Shown here in pieces: positions 1-9,075 of a stretch of DNA of 61,706 nt. Numbering within the stretch: the stretch's first letter is position 1; each line of letters begins with the position of its first letter. Where the stretch lies: the NCBI GenBank assembly GCA_020426325.1, contig JAGQQG010000032.1, positions 1-61,706 on the forward strand, given 5' to 3'. The position numbers and the translations under genes were made by a program. The notes under the pieces are model-generated. The model was not told where the DNA came from. It saw only the letters and a program-made list of their open reading frames with translations, and made no database searches. The stretch comes from Planctomycetaceae bacterium. GTDB lineage: Bacteria > Planctomycetota > Planctomycetia > Planctomycetales > Planctomycetaceae.

Positions 1-181
1 AGCCTCCTTTCACTCCGACCAAGATGCAACTCTCAGACCATTCCGTCCACTAACCCAAAGGTTCTGAAACCAGCTCGAAGCACTATCGTTTTTTCAACGG
101 CTTTTTGAGGGTCGCCTCCTCAACGACTGGATCACATCGCTAATCCCTGCTCGAACTATAGGATATCCGACGCGACTTGTC

Positions 182-790
182 GTGAAGTTCGTAAGAGCGA
201 ATAGATTGCTGCCGTGGCTCATCGACACCTTTGAACTTCCACCTCCCGCCTGGGTTATCAGGCACCCGTGTGCCACAATCGCATCACAACTTCGAGAAGG
301 CTCCTGGACAGGGGCGGGGGACTATTCGGAATCCGAATATATCCAAAAATATCCCGAGCATGAAAAGATCGTCAAACAGGCTTCAACTTTGGAAGAAAAG
401 CTTGCCTGTCGATGGGCCATTGACCATGTTTTGCCGATATCAGAAGGTGCATCTGGCAAGTGTTGCGTGATTTCTTATGAGAAAATGGTCGCCGAATTCG
501 ACGAAGTTCTCACTCGGCTTGCTGCTGATTGGAGCGTCGATGCAACCTCTGTCGATCTGGTGAAGTTGCGATACTCCGCAAGCGTCACGACATCGAACTC
601 CGGTGTTGCTGGGATTGATGGATGGACGCGTCGTTTGTCGAAGGATCAAATCAGCCAGATCCTTGGAGTGGTCCACGCATTTGGGATCACCTGCTACGAC
701 AGTGACCCCTGCCCTGATCGCAAAGCATTTGAAAGCTGGTTATCGAGGACGCAAGTCAGTGGTTCCATCAGCGGTGGCTGTCACACATGA
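182..790 (+). CDS. Sulfotransferase, C-terminal part (likely broken gene)
   Basis: This looks like the C-terminal two thirds of a PAPS-dependent sulfotransferase. The motif VIRHPCATIASQL fits the 3'-phosphate-binding R-x-P-x6-S signature of the family. The N-terminal P-loop that binds the 5'-phosphosulfate is missing. Family-like sequence continues upstream of the GTG at 182 (residues LEALSFFQRLFEGRL and onward) to an in-frame TGA at 65-67. The same frame is open again above that stop to the window edge. The gene is therefore either truncated and restarted, or a pseudogene with one nonsense codon. It lies at the head of a polysaccharide locus, where sulfation of the glycan would fit, but activity of this copy is doubtful. 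Confidence 0.6.
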   Translation: MKFVRANRLLPWLIDTFELPPPAWVIRHPCATIASQLREGSWTGAGDYSESEYIQKYPEHEKIVKQASTLEEKLACRWAIDHVLPISEGASGKCCVISYEKMVAEFDEVLTRLAADWSVDATSVDLVKLRYSASVTTSNSGVAGIDGWTRRLSKDQISQILGVVHAFGITCYDSDPCPDRKAFESWLSRTQVSGSISGGCHT

Positions 791-849
791 GGGCGTGCAT
801 TTGACGACCCATGTTTTAAGCCCAACGGGCGGAATTTCTCAGTGAATCC

Positions 850-1959
850 ATGAAACTTCTTCAGCCACTTCCGGATGTCCACTCACCTTTAGTTGTTTCA
901 GAACAGTCGAAGGTGTTATGCCCGTATCCGGTCAAGTTTATCAGGTTTCGCTATCGACATCATGCTGCGCCTTCCGGATACGATCGGATCTGTGATTACA
1001 TCGATGCGCCGGCAATTCGACCATCCCGAGTATTGCACGTCGCCGGAGAAACGCTCCTTCGTCCAGTGGGGCTATGGCATGCTAAAAGGGGAGGGAAATA
1101 CGAATACAGCCGCTACGATTTCACAATGGAAATGGCGGTCATCGCGGATCTGTTAAGGTGCCAAGGGGGTCTGTATCACTTTATCTATGCTGAGAAATCG
1201 TTTCATCTCTTGGAACGGTATTCTGGACGGCGTGGCCACCGATTTGTCGGGACGGTACATCATCCTGAGGACCATCAATCTTGGATGTTTCAAAGCCATT
1301 CTCATTTCAAAGCCTTCGACCATCTTGTCTCGATGGATCGAAGGTCGATCGAGTACTGGGAATCCGTTACCGGCCAACGAAATGTTACTTGGATTCCGCA
1401 CGGTGTCGACGTCGATTATTTTCGTCCATTGATGTCGCGGTCGGTCGGGCCGTTTCGAGTGGTGTTTGCGGGGCAACACGATCGTGATTTTGAAGCTCTC
1501 TCGCAAGTGGTCCGGACCGTCGCCGAACGGACGAGCGACATTCATTTCGTTTTGATCGGAAAGCATCAGCAATTGAAAGAACTGGCCAGTCAAGTACCAA
1601 ACGCTGTTCAAGTTGAAAATCTTACCGACGAGGAGTATCTGAAAGCATTGCAAGAGGCAGATTTGTTATTGCTCCCCTTACTGAGTAGCACTGTCTGCAA
1701 TGTTGTGTTGGAGGGGATGGCCTGTGGAACGCCTGTCGTTACAACGGGTGGGGGAATTGAAGATTACCTTGAAGATGAATCCGCCGTTGTCGTTCTCAAG
1801 GGAGACGTTGAGGGGATGGTTGATGCGATCCTGGTCCAAGCCGACGTGCGTTCCGGCCACAAGTTGAGTTCCCATTCTGCGCGTCGTCAATCCGAACGGT
1901 TTTCTTGGAGCGAAGTCAGTCGTCGACACGTTGAACTGTATGCATCGGCGCTTCAATAG
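850..1959 (+). CDS. Glycosyltransferase, GT4/GT1-like (GT-B fold)
   Basis: This 369-residue protein has a C-terminal GT-B nucleotide-sugar domain. The stretch NVVLEGMACGTPVVTT resembles the E-x7-E region of GT4 enzymes, and WIPHGVDVDYF is the usual inter-domain linker. The N-terminal half is poorly conserved, as is normal for the acceptor domain. No signal peptide is visible, so it probably acts at the cytoplasmic face on a lipid-linked glycan. The donor and acceptor cannot be read from the sequence. It lies 59 bases after the sulfotransferase remnant and before the aminotransferase gene. The ATG at 850 has no clear Shine-Dalgarno site. Confidence 0.8.
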   Translation: MKLLQPLPDVHSPLVVSEQSKVLCPYPVKFIRFRYRHHAAPSGYDRICDYIDAPAIRPSRVLHVAGETLLRPVGLWHAKRGGKYEYSRYDFTMEMAVIADLLRCQGGLYHFIYAEKSFHLLERYSGRRGHRFVGTVHHPEDHQSWMFQSHSHFKAFDHLVSMDRRSIEYWESVTGQRNVTWIPHGVDVDYFRPLMSRSVGPFRVVFAGQHDRDFEALSQVVRTVAERTSDIHFVLIGKHQQLKELASQVPNAVQVENLTDEEYLKALQEADLLLLPLLSSTVCNVVLEGMACGTPVVTTGGGIEDYLEDESAVVVLKGDVEGMVDAILVQADVRSGHKLSSHSARRQSERFSWSEVSRRHVELYASALQ

Positions 1960-2068
1960 TGGCAGTTTTCCGTTCTCTCTTCATCAAACTCTGGCTCCAA
2001 ATGTCGGCACGGGCAATTGTCTTGCTCTTGTGCTCATTGTTGCATGTGGTGATCGGAAGATTTCTTGA

Positions 2069-3265
2069 GTGGCAGTGGCTCTAGTGGCAATTCCTTTCAA
2101 CAAACCGTTCATCGCAGGCAAGGAGCTGTATTACATCGCAGAGGCGGTGACTTTCGGGAACATCGCAGGGGACGGACACTTCACGAAGAGTTGTTCACGA
2201 TTCTTTGAAGAGCGGTTTCGGATTCCGAAGGTGTTGATGACGCCCTCTTGCACGGCTGCTTTGGAGATGGCTGCGCTGTTGTGTGATTTTGAGCCGGGGG
2301 ATGAAGTCATTGTGCCCTCCTACACGTTCGTCTCGACGGTGAGTGCGTTCGTGCGAGAAGGGGCGAAGCCGGTGTTTGTCGACATTCGTCCCGATACGCT
2401 GAATATCGACGAGTCTCAGATCGAGCAGGCCATCACCGAGAAGACGCGGGCGATCGTTCCTGTGCATTACGCAGGGGTCGGTTGTGAGATGGACCGGATC
2501 ATGGAGATTGCGGAGCGACACAACCTGCTCGTCATTGAGGACGCTGCACAGGGGGTCAACGCCTCCTACAAGGGACGAGCGCTCGGCTCGATCGGTCATC
2601 TGGGGAGCTTCAGCTTCCACGAAACCAAGAACTACATCTGCGGTGAGGGCGGGGCACTGTGCATCAATGATGAGCGGTTCATTGAGCGTGCTGAGATTCT
2701 GAGAGACAAAGGGACCAATCGCCAACGGTTCTTCCGAGGCGAAGTCGACAAATACACCTGGGTCGACGTGGGGTCTTCGTACGTGCCGAGTGAGATCTGT
2801 TCCGCGTTCCTGTATGGTCAGCTCGAATTGCTGGACACAATCGCAGAAAGACGCAGGCAGATCTACGCCTCCTATCGCGACCAGCTTGCACCGCTCGCGG
2901 ATGCGGGACTGCTCAAGTTGCCACATATCCCTGAGGAATGTCGGTGCAACTACCACATGTTCTACATCCTGCTGCCCACGCGGGAGGTCCGTGACTGCTT
3001 GATGGACGGTCTGCGTGCGGAAGGGATCACGGCGGTGTTTCATTACATCCCGCTGCATAGTTCGCCCATGGGAGTTCGGTTGGAGACGCACCGGACGCAG
3101 CTCCCACAGACTGACGATCTCAGCGGTCGACTCTTGAGGCTTCCGCTGTTTTACAGCATTCAAGATCAGGAGATCGAGCATGTCGTTCACACAATCGGTG
3201 ATCTGTTGAACGCTGAGCCTGTTGTCGATGAGATGCCGTCACTCCTTGCCCATGACAATGCCTGA
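2069..3265 (+). CDS. wecE: dTDP-4-amino-4,6-dideoxygalactose transaminase
   Basis: This is a DegT/DnrJ/EryC1/StrS PLP aminotransferase that matches WecE/RffA nearly along its whole length. Recognisable stretches are IPFNKPFIAG at the N-terminus, VLMTPSCTAALEMAAL, EVIVPSYTFVSTV, and SFHETKNY with the PLP-binding lysine. Known WecE converts dTDP-4-keto-6-deoxyglucose to dTDP-4-amino-4,6-dideoxygalactose with glutamate as donor. The RmlA and RmlB enzymes that make its substrate are not in the window. The start is uncertain: GTG codons at 2069, 2075 and 2084 are in frame, and 2084 would give the family-like N-terminus MAIPFN. It is followed within 100 bases by gmd, so two modified deoxysugars are probably made for this glycan. 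Confidence 0.9.
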   Translation: MAVALVAIPFNKPFIAGKELYYIAEAVTFGNIAGDGHFTKSCSRFFEERFRIPKVLMTPSCTAALEMAALLCDFEPGDEVIVPSYTFVSTVSAFVREGAKPVFVDIRPDTLNIDESQIEQAITEKTRAIVPVHYAGVGCEMDRIMEIAERHNLLVIEDAAQGVNASYKGRALGSIGHLGSFSFHETKNYICGEGGALCINDERFIERAEILRDKGTNRQRFFRGEVDKYTWVDVGSSYVPSEICSAFLYGQLELLDTIAERRRQIYASYRDQLAPLADAGLLKLPHIPEECRCNYHMFYILLPTREVRDCLMDGLRAEGITAVFHYIPLHSSPMGVRLETHRTQLPQTDDLSGRLLRLPLFYSIQDQEIEHVVHTIGDLLNAEPVVDEMPSLLAHDNA

Positions 3266-3357
3266 GTCACGATGGGCGACATGAATGACCTGTTCATCGA
3301 TTGGTGAACGAAGGCTCACGAGTACTCGGAGAGGACATTGAAGGAACGACCGCGAAC

Positions 3358-4374
3358 ATGACGGGGAAACGGGCATTCATCACCGGCATTACTGGTCAGG
3401 ATGGCTACTATCTGACTCGGCTGTTGCTGGAGCAGGGTTACGATGTTCATGGTCTCGTACGTCGGACCAGCAGCATGCCCCGCCGCCGCATCGATCAGTT
3501 GAGGGAGGAGATGCCGGACTATGCGGAACGGATCACCCTGTATTACGGTGATGTAACCGATGCGTCCGGCGTGATTCGCATCGTCATGGAGCAGGAACCT
3601 GACGAGGTTTACAATCTGGCAGCACAAAGCCATGTGCGGGTTTCGTTTGACAATCCTGCGTACACACAAGCGGTCAACGCAGATGGCTGCCTGCATCTTC
3701 TCGAAGCCGTTCGACTTTTGAATCAGCGCAAGCCGGTGAAGTTCTATCAAGCGTCAACGAGTGAGATGTACGGTGGTATTCCGGGAACGGCTCCTCAGTC
3801 GGAGACGACGCCGTTCCATCCTCGCAGTCCGTATGCTTCGGCCAAGGTGGCCGCCTTTCACCATACAGTGAATTATCGCGAAGCTTACGGGATCTTCGCC
3901 TGCAACGGGATTCTGTTTAATCATGAGTCTCCGCTGCGGGGTGAGAATTTTGTGACCCGCAAGATCACATTGGCCGCAGCTCGCATTCGGGCGGGACTGC
4001 AATCGCAACTCGCTCTCGGCAATCTCGACGTGATGCGAGATTGGGGGTATGCCGGGGATTACGTCGAAGCCATGTGGCTGATGATGCAACAGGACGAATC
4101 GGACGATTTCGTCATCGCCTCCGGGGAGACGCATTCGATCAGGGAGTTGCTCGATCTGGCCTTTGGTGCGGTGAATCTTGATTGGCAGGATTACGTCGTC
4201 ATCGACAAACGATACCTCCGTCCAACAGAAGTTGAGTTTCTCCGGGGAGACGCCTCAAAGGCTCGTCGCGTCCTCGGGTGGCAGCCGAAAACATCGTTCG
4301 AGGAGTTGGTGCAGATGATGGTCGACAGCGATTGCCAACTGGCGGCCGACGAGAGACGGAGGGAGTGCTCCTGA
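3358..4374 (+). CDS. gmd: GDP-mannose 4,6-dehydratase
   Basis: This short-chain dehydratase makes GDP-4-keto-6-deoxymannose from GDP-mannose, the precursor of GDP-fucose, GDP-rhamnose or GDP-perosamine. The N-terminal NADP site reads [10 protein letters not shown]. The catalytic region shows S-T-S-E-M-Y and Y-A-S-A-K, and the family signature [17 protein letters not shown] is present. The chosen ATG at 3358 starts [10 protein letters not shown] and has AAGGAA upstream; a TTG at 3301 would add 19 residues with no family counterpart. The length of 338 residues is close to that of other Gmd proteins. No fucose synthase or GDP-rhamnose reductase lies in the window, so the final sugar is unknown. 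Confidence 0.93.
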   Translation: MTGKRAFITGITGQDGYYLTRLLLEQGYDVHGLVRRTSSMPRRRIDQLREEMPDYAERITLYYGDVTDASGVIRIVMEQEPDEVYNLAAQSHVRVSFDNPAYTQAVNADGCLHLLEAVRLLNQRKPVKFYQASTSEMYGGIPGTAPQSETTPFHPRSPYASAKVAAFHHTVNYREAYGIFACNGILFNHESPLRGENFVTRKITLAAARIRAGLQSQLALGNLDVMRDWGYAGDYVEAMWLMMQQDESDDFVIASGETHSIRELLDLAFGAVNLDWQDYVVIDKRYLRPTEVEFLRGDASKARRVLGWQPKTSFEELVQMMVDSDCQLAADERRRECS

Positions 4375-4442
4375 TCTCTCTTGCCAAACCGACTGTTTCG
4401 CAGACTGTTCAGTTACCGCGTTTGTCCAGACCCGCTGGCCGA

Positions 4443-5570
4443 ATGCGGGTCGTGCATTGCATTCCGTCATTGGCGCTCGGGGGAGCACAGCGGGTCATGA
4501 TTGAGCTGATCCGCCAGCAGCAGTTGCGAGGCATTGAGACTCGGGTCCTTGTCCTTCGAGGGGCCGACTCAGCGGAAGACTGGCCGTCGTTGCCTGTCGA
4601 GCCGACGTTTCTCGGCCACAGTGAATTCTCTCGTGATGTGATCGGGCGTTATCAAGCCATTCACGCAATGCGAGAATACGTTCATCGCGAACGGATTGAC
4701 CTCGTCCACTCGCACCTTTGGGGTGCTGCGACACTGGCGGCTGCGGCGTGTGGGGGTGATCAAATCCCGCATGTGGTTCATATTCACGATACGAACCCAT
4801 GGCTGTACAGTAGCCGTCTGCGCGATGTGTTGCGACGAATGATCACTCGACACAACCTGAGGAATGTGACCCGGTACATCGCAGTCTCACAGGATGCGTG
4901 GTCATACAATCGCGGTCCACTCAACCTTGCGAATCGGCCCGTTCAGATCGTGCCCAACGGAGTCAATACGGACGAGTTCTTTCCAAAGCGGGATCGTGTC
5001 AGTCGGATGGGCGAACATGGCGTCTTCCGGATTGGCATGGTCGGCCGCTTCACTCCCGAAAAGCGACAGGCCAATCTGATCCGTGCGTTTGCACAGTTGA
5101 GAAACAGCGGTGCGCCGGTCGAGTTGCACCTGGCCGGCACCGGAACTCGGATGGACGAATGTCGGAAGTTGGCACAGACATTGGACATTGATGATGTGGT
5201 GCACTTTGCCGGGATGATCAATGATGTCCCCGGCTTTTTGCAGAAGCTGGATGCTTTTGCACTACCGTCCGACTGTGAGGGGATGCCGCTTTCGGTGTTG
5301 GAGGCGATGGCGGTCGGGCTACCCGTTGTGGCGACAGCTGTGGGGGGGACGCCGGAATTGATTGTGAACGAATCGACCGGGCTTCTGATACCGCCGAGCG
5401 ATGTCGATGGACTCGCATCTGCCATGCGAAGGTTGGTTTTCGATGCCCCCTTGCGTGACAGACTCGCATCGTCCGGCTTAGCGCTCGTGCGAGAGCGATA
5501 TTCGTGGTCGATTGCTGCCGAAAAGATTGTCGATCTGTATTCTCAAATGGTGAGCCAGCGTCAGCGATGA
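4443..5570 (+). CDS. Glycosyltransferase, GT4 family
   Basis: This is a GT-B glycosyltransferase starting MRVVHCIPSLALGGAQR, the typical N-terminal glycine-rich loop of GT4 enzymes. The C-terminal donor site has GMPLSVLEAMAVGLPVVAT, with the E-x7-E type pair, and VGRFTPEKR. The ATG at 4443 gives the family-like N-terminus. A GTG at 4365 overlapping the end of gmd would add 26 residues and has GGAGG only 2 bases away, so it is less likely. The 3' end overlaps the next gene by ATGA, indicating translational coupling. The sugar transferred is not predictable. Confidence 0.85.
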   Translation: MRVVHCIPSLALGGAQRVMIELIRQQQLRGIETRVLVLRGADSAEDWPSLPVEPTFLGHSEFSRDVIGRYQAIHAMREYVHRERIDLVHSHLWGAATLAAAACGGDQIPHVVHIHDTNPWLYSSRLRDVLRRMITRHNLRNVTRYIAVSQDAWSYNRGPLNLANRPVQIVPNGVNTDEFFPKRDRVSRMGEHGVFRIGMVGRFTPEKRQANLIRAFAQLRNSGAPVELHLAGTGTRMDECRKLAQTLDIDDVVHFAGMINDVPGFLQKLDAFALPSDCEGMPLSVLEAMAVGLPVVATAVGGTPELIVNESTGLLIPPSDVDGLASAMRRLVFDAPLRDRLASSGLALVRERYSWSIAAEKIVDLYSQMVSQRQR

Positions 5571-6502
5571 CACCCGTCTCCATCGTAATCTCGACTCGCA
5601 ATCGCCGAGAGGATGTGATCCGGGCTGTCGAGTCCTGCTTGGCGCAGGAGTACACTTCGTTTGAAGTCCTTGTCTACGACGATGCGTCATCAGATGGGAC
5701 GGCTGATGCGATCAGCGAACATTTTCCAGAGGTGAAACTGCACAGAAGTTCCGAACATGCAGGGTATCTCGTGTGGCGAAATCACGGATTTCGAGATGCG
5801 ATTGGGGAATATGTCGTCTCGATCGATGACGATTCCTACTTCACCGATCGTGGAACGCTCGCCCAGTTGGTTGAACTCTTTCAACGATTTCCACACGCTG
5901 CTGCGATCGCGTTACCCTATCTGGAACCGATGAGCGGCCGAAGGTCTGGCAGAATCTCTGCTGCTTCGGTTGGGACACAGCTCCGGCACTACATTGGTTG
6001 TGCACATGCTGTGCGCCGCAAACTTGTTCTGGAGATTGGGGGCTACCCTGAAGAACTGATTCATCAAGGTGAGGAGCGCGACCTCTGCCTGCGGATGCTC
6101 GAGCGTGGCTGGCAGGTGATCTGTGGTGACACCCCTCCTCTCGTGCATCTGTACAGCCAAGTGAGGGACAGAGAACGACTTGGTTACTACGGATATCGTA
6201 ACACTCTGTTGTTTAATTCGATCCATGTCCCTCATCCGTACCTGGTTCCCAGAATGCTGGCCGACTCGTTTCTGTTGATGTCGCACGGGGCGAGATGTCT
6301 TTCCTTCGATCGCATCATCAAGCGGATTTCTGCGGGCTGGTGGGCAGCTTTTGTTTTTCGAGCGGAACGTCATCCAGTCTCGCGAAGGACCTATCGAACC
6401 TATCGAGCGTTACCGAGTCACGGTCCTGTGTATGTTTCGAGAGAGCAGCTTCCTGTCGCACTCAAGCGGTCTCCTTACTCGACCCAACGGCGCGCAGCGT
6501 GA
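5567..6502 (+). CDS. Glycosyltransferase, GT2 family (GT-A fold)
   Basis: This is a GT2-type enzyme. The N-terminus PVSIVISTRNRREDV and the metal and nucleotide-binding stretches YDDASSDGT and SIDDDSYF (the DXD region) are diagnostic of the GT-A fold. No transmembrane segment is evident, so it should work at the inner face of the membrane. The ATG overlaps the previous stop as ATGA. The length of 311 residues is normal. In the middle, GEERDLCLRMLERG resembles the acceptor ED motif of rhamnosyl- and related GT2 enzymes. The sugar specificity is not known. Confidence 0.85.
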   Translation: MTPVSIVISTRNRREDVIRAVESCLAQEYTSFEVLVYDDASSDGTADAISEHFPEVKLHRSSEHAGYLVWRNHGFRDAIGEYVVSIDDDSYFTDRGTLAQLVELFQRFPHAAAIALPYLEPMSGRRSGRISAASVGTQLRHYIGCAHAVRRKLVLEIGGYPEELIHQGEERDLCLRMLERGWQVICGDTPPLVHLYSQVRDRERLGYYGYRNTLLFNSIHVPHPYLVPRMLADSFLLMSHGARCLSFDRIIKRISAGWWAAFVFRAERHPVSRRTYRTYRALPSHGPVYVSREQLPVALKRSPYSTQRRAA

Positions 6503-6557
6503 TGTGCACCCCAAAGACGAGAACCGATTTCAAAACCAGCTGGCCCCTGGAGTCTGG

Positions 6558-7700
6558 ATGCCCGTTGTGAGGGTGCTGCATGTCATCAGTGGCTTGTTCT
6601 ACGGTGGTGGTCAGCGGGTCGTGCTGGATCTTCTCAATACGATTCCTGAGGTTTCGCAGGTCAGCGTCGGTCTGTGCACGCTTGGAGAACCTGAGAATCC
6701 TGAATTGAAAGCAGAGAAGACTCATTCCATCCACTATCAGGGATCCTACAATGACCCGCGAGTCCTGCTTCAGACAGCCCGCGAGTTAAGCAGGCATCTC
6801 AAGAGTGAAGACTGGGAGATCCTGCACACGCATGGTCTGGACGCTGATTTGATCGGAGCAATCGCTGCTGTTCGATCGTCCGTTCAACACATCTGTCACT
6901 TGCACATCACTCCGCCGGTGGGCAAGCGTGAATCGTGGAAAGCCAGAGTCAGGCGAATCCTTCTGCGGAAGCTGACCATGCGGAACCATGCGTGTTATAT
7001 CGCTGTATCCGATGCAGTCCGTGAGTCCATGAGCGCATATTACGGGTTGCCTTTGGATCGTGTCGTCACCGTCCGTAACGGGATCAACCTCGAACGGTAT
7101 CTGACTGACTCAACCACTCGACCGAGGATGTCCCGTAAGCTCGTCATTTCAGCAGCCGGTCGACTGGTTCCCATGAAGGGGTATGAGCATCTGATTGATG
7201 CTGCGGCGATTCTGTCCTCACAACAGGTAGAGTATGAGATCCGAATTGCCGGGACCGGATCGCTATTGACGTCGCTCGAAGAGAAAGCCAAACATCTTGG
7301 CGTGTCCGACCGGGTCACCTTCTACGGGCATGTTTCTGAGATGGGAAGCTTTTACGAGCAGGCGGATGTGTTCGTGTTCCCTTCGGTGTCGACGGAAGGG
7401 TTGCCGCTGTCTGTGCTGGAAGCGATGGCCGCCGGATTGCCGGTGGTTGCCACTGATGTCGGTGGCACACGCGAAGCTCTGCGAAACGGCGTGGATGGGT
7501 TCCTGATTTCCCCTGGCAATGCTGAGGAACTCGCAACTTCGATTGTGCGACTGTACGAATCAGATGACTTGCGGCTTCAAATGGGCACCTCGGGACGAGA
7601 CCGGATTCAAAATGAATTTTCGCGGGAACGCATGGCGGAGGACGTCGTCTCCGTTTATCAGCGAATGACCGCAGGAGAGTCAGTTGCAGCGGTTGGGTAG
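6558..7700 (+). CDS. Glycosyltransferase, GT4 family
   Basis: The sequence begins MPVVRVLHVISGLFYGGGQR, a GT4-type N-terminal loop, and carries GLPLSVLEAMAAGLPVVAT in the donor domain. The closest visible relative in the window is the gene at 4443, which has the same layout, so the two may be ancient paralogues that add different residues. The ATG at 6558 has GGAG six bases upstream; the open frame extends further up, inside the 3' end of the GT2 gene, without family-like sequence. The protein is 380 residues long and should be cytoplasmic or peripheral to the membrane. Confidence 0.85.
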   Translation: MPVVRVLHVISGLFYGGGQRVVLDLLNTIPEVSQVSVGLCTLGEPENPELKAEKTHSIHYQGSYNDPRVLLQTARELSRHLKSEDWEILHTHGLDADLIGAIAAVRSSVQHICHLHITPPVGKRESWKARVRRILLRKLTMRNHACYIAVSDAVRESMSAYYGLPLDRVVTVRNGINLERYLTDSTTRPRMSRKLVISAAGRLVPMKGYEHLIDAAAILSSQQVEYEIRIAGTGSLLTSLEEKAKHLGVSDRVTFYGHVSEMGSFYEQADVFVFPSVSTEGLPLSVLEAMAAGLPVVATDVGGTREALRNGVDGFLISPGNAEELATSIVRLYESDDLRLQMGTSGRDRIQNEFSRERMAEDVVSVYQRMTAGESVAAVG

Positions 7701-7706
7701 TCGTGC

Positions 7707-8855
7707 ATGTTGAACGTTTGTGTTTATTTTTCTCCCTGGAGCAGGACAATCTCTCCAACAGGAGTTGGACGTCATGCGATCGAAATGACCAGACATCTCG
7801 ACCAGCGAGACGATGTGAATGCTTCGGTCTTTACACCATCCAATCAGGAGATGTCGGAGGAAAGCTTTCCCAAGGAATTGTCGACGCTCTCGATGTATCG
7901 GATTCCCATGTCCGACAACCTCTCTAGACTCTTTTTTATTGGCGCTCGTTGGCAGGGGATTGATCGTTGGGCGAAGGGAACGAACTGGGTGTACTGCCCC
8001 AAGGAACAACCAGTTGCCACATCAAAAGCTCACCTTGCAGTGAACGTGCACGACATTCTGACTTTTGAAACGGGGATCAACGGACTGAATGGGTCTGGAT
8101 CGTCACGTGTTCGTCTGAGGTGGGCTCACGCCATGAAGCACATCGGCCGTGCAGAATTAGTGACGACTGTCTCGGAATTCACCAAGAATCGGCTTGTCGA
8201 TCTTTTCAAGATCGATCCTGGTCGAATTGTGGTTACTGGGAATGGGGTTTCGGATGTCTTCTTTCGATCGAGGAAAGATTCCGACGAGGAAGTCTTGAAG
8301 CATTTCGGAGTCGAATCGGGTAGTTATTTCCTTTCCGTCGGAAGTCTGACGCGTCGTAAGGGGGGGGATTTGTTACTCACGGCTGCAGAACGTCTTAAAA
8401 ACGCCGGATACCAGACCCCGGTCCTTGTGACCGGGCGAAGGCACGATGCGGACCTTTTCGCAGACTATCAGACGGCAGGGGAACGAGATCCAAGCCAACT
8501 GGTCCGCCTGGTTGGTTATGTTCAGGATGAAGACCAGGCCGCCCTGTTGACACATGCAAAAGCATTGGTCTTTCCGAGCAGATACGAAGGGTTCGGCATT
8601 CCGGCTCTTGAGGCGATGGCTGCGGGAACAGTTGTGATCGGTGCGAAAGCCGCCGCACTTCCTGAGGTGATCGGAGCTGCGGGGCGGTTCATTGATCCTG
8701 ATAATGTCGATCAGTTAACCGACGAGATGATCTCGATATTGGAAGATCAGATTGACCGCCAATCACTGATTGAGCAGGGAAATCGTCGTGCTGAGGAATT
8801 TCGTTGGGGTCAGTGTGTGGATCGACTCGTCAAAGCCATGATTGATCGCTCATGA
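7707..8855 (+). CDS. Glycosyltransferase, GT4 family
   Basis: This 382-residue GT-B enzyme has the donor-site stretch FPSRYEGFGIPALEAMAAG, typical of mannosyl- and rhamnosyltransferase-like GT4 proteins, and the linker TGNGVSDVFF. It starts 6 bases after the previous stop, so the genes are in one transcription unit. The N-terminus includes PTGVGRHA, the glycine loop of the acceptor domain. About 220 bases without a gene follow before the polymerase gene, one of the longer gaps inside this locus. Confidence 0.85.
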   Translation: MLNVCVYFSPWSRTISPTGVGRHAIEMTRHLDQRDDVNASVFTPSNQEMSEESFPKELSTLSMYRIPMSDNLSRLFFIGARWQGIDRWAKGTNWVYCPKEQPVATSKAHLAVNVHDILTFETGINGLNGSGSSRVRLRWAHAMKHIGRAELVTTVSEFTKNRLVDLFKIDPGRIVVTGNGVSDVFFRSRKDSDEEVLKHFGVESGSYFLSVGSLTRRKGGDLLLTAAERLKNAGYQTPVLVTGRRHDADLFADYQTAGERDPSQLVRLVGYVQDEDQAALLTHAKALVFPSRYEGFGIPALEAMAAGTVVIGAKAAALPEVIGAAGRFIDPDNVDQLTDEMISILEDQIDRQSLIEQGNRRAEEFRWGQCVDRLVKAMIDRS

Positions 8856-9075
8856 ATACGAGTCGAGTTGCGTGACTTCGGGCAACCTTTTTGACATGTT
8901 GAGACTAGGAAATATTCGTCGCTTGAGGATCTCAAGGAACGGCTTCCAATCCGTCTAATCTGTCGACAACCGATTCTTTGTTCTCCTTGAATGAAATCAA
9001 CGCTGGACTGGCAACTTGTGAGAGCACCTGAAACCATTGCTGAACACGTGTCTAACTCGGATGTGATCTCCCAAC

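Noticed and set aside
2195-3190. Long open frame on the minus strand opposite wecE
   Set aside because: It mirrors a clear WecE gene and has no recognisable sequence of its own.
8891-8918. TTGACA at 8891 as a promoter for the polymerase gene
   Set aside because: The -35 hexamer is exact, but no good -10 lies at 16 to 18 bases; AATATT is only 14 bases away.
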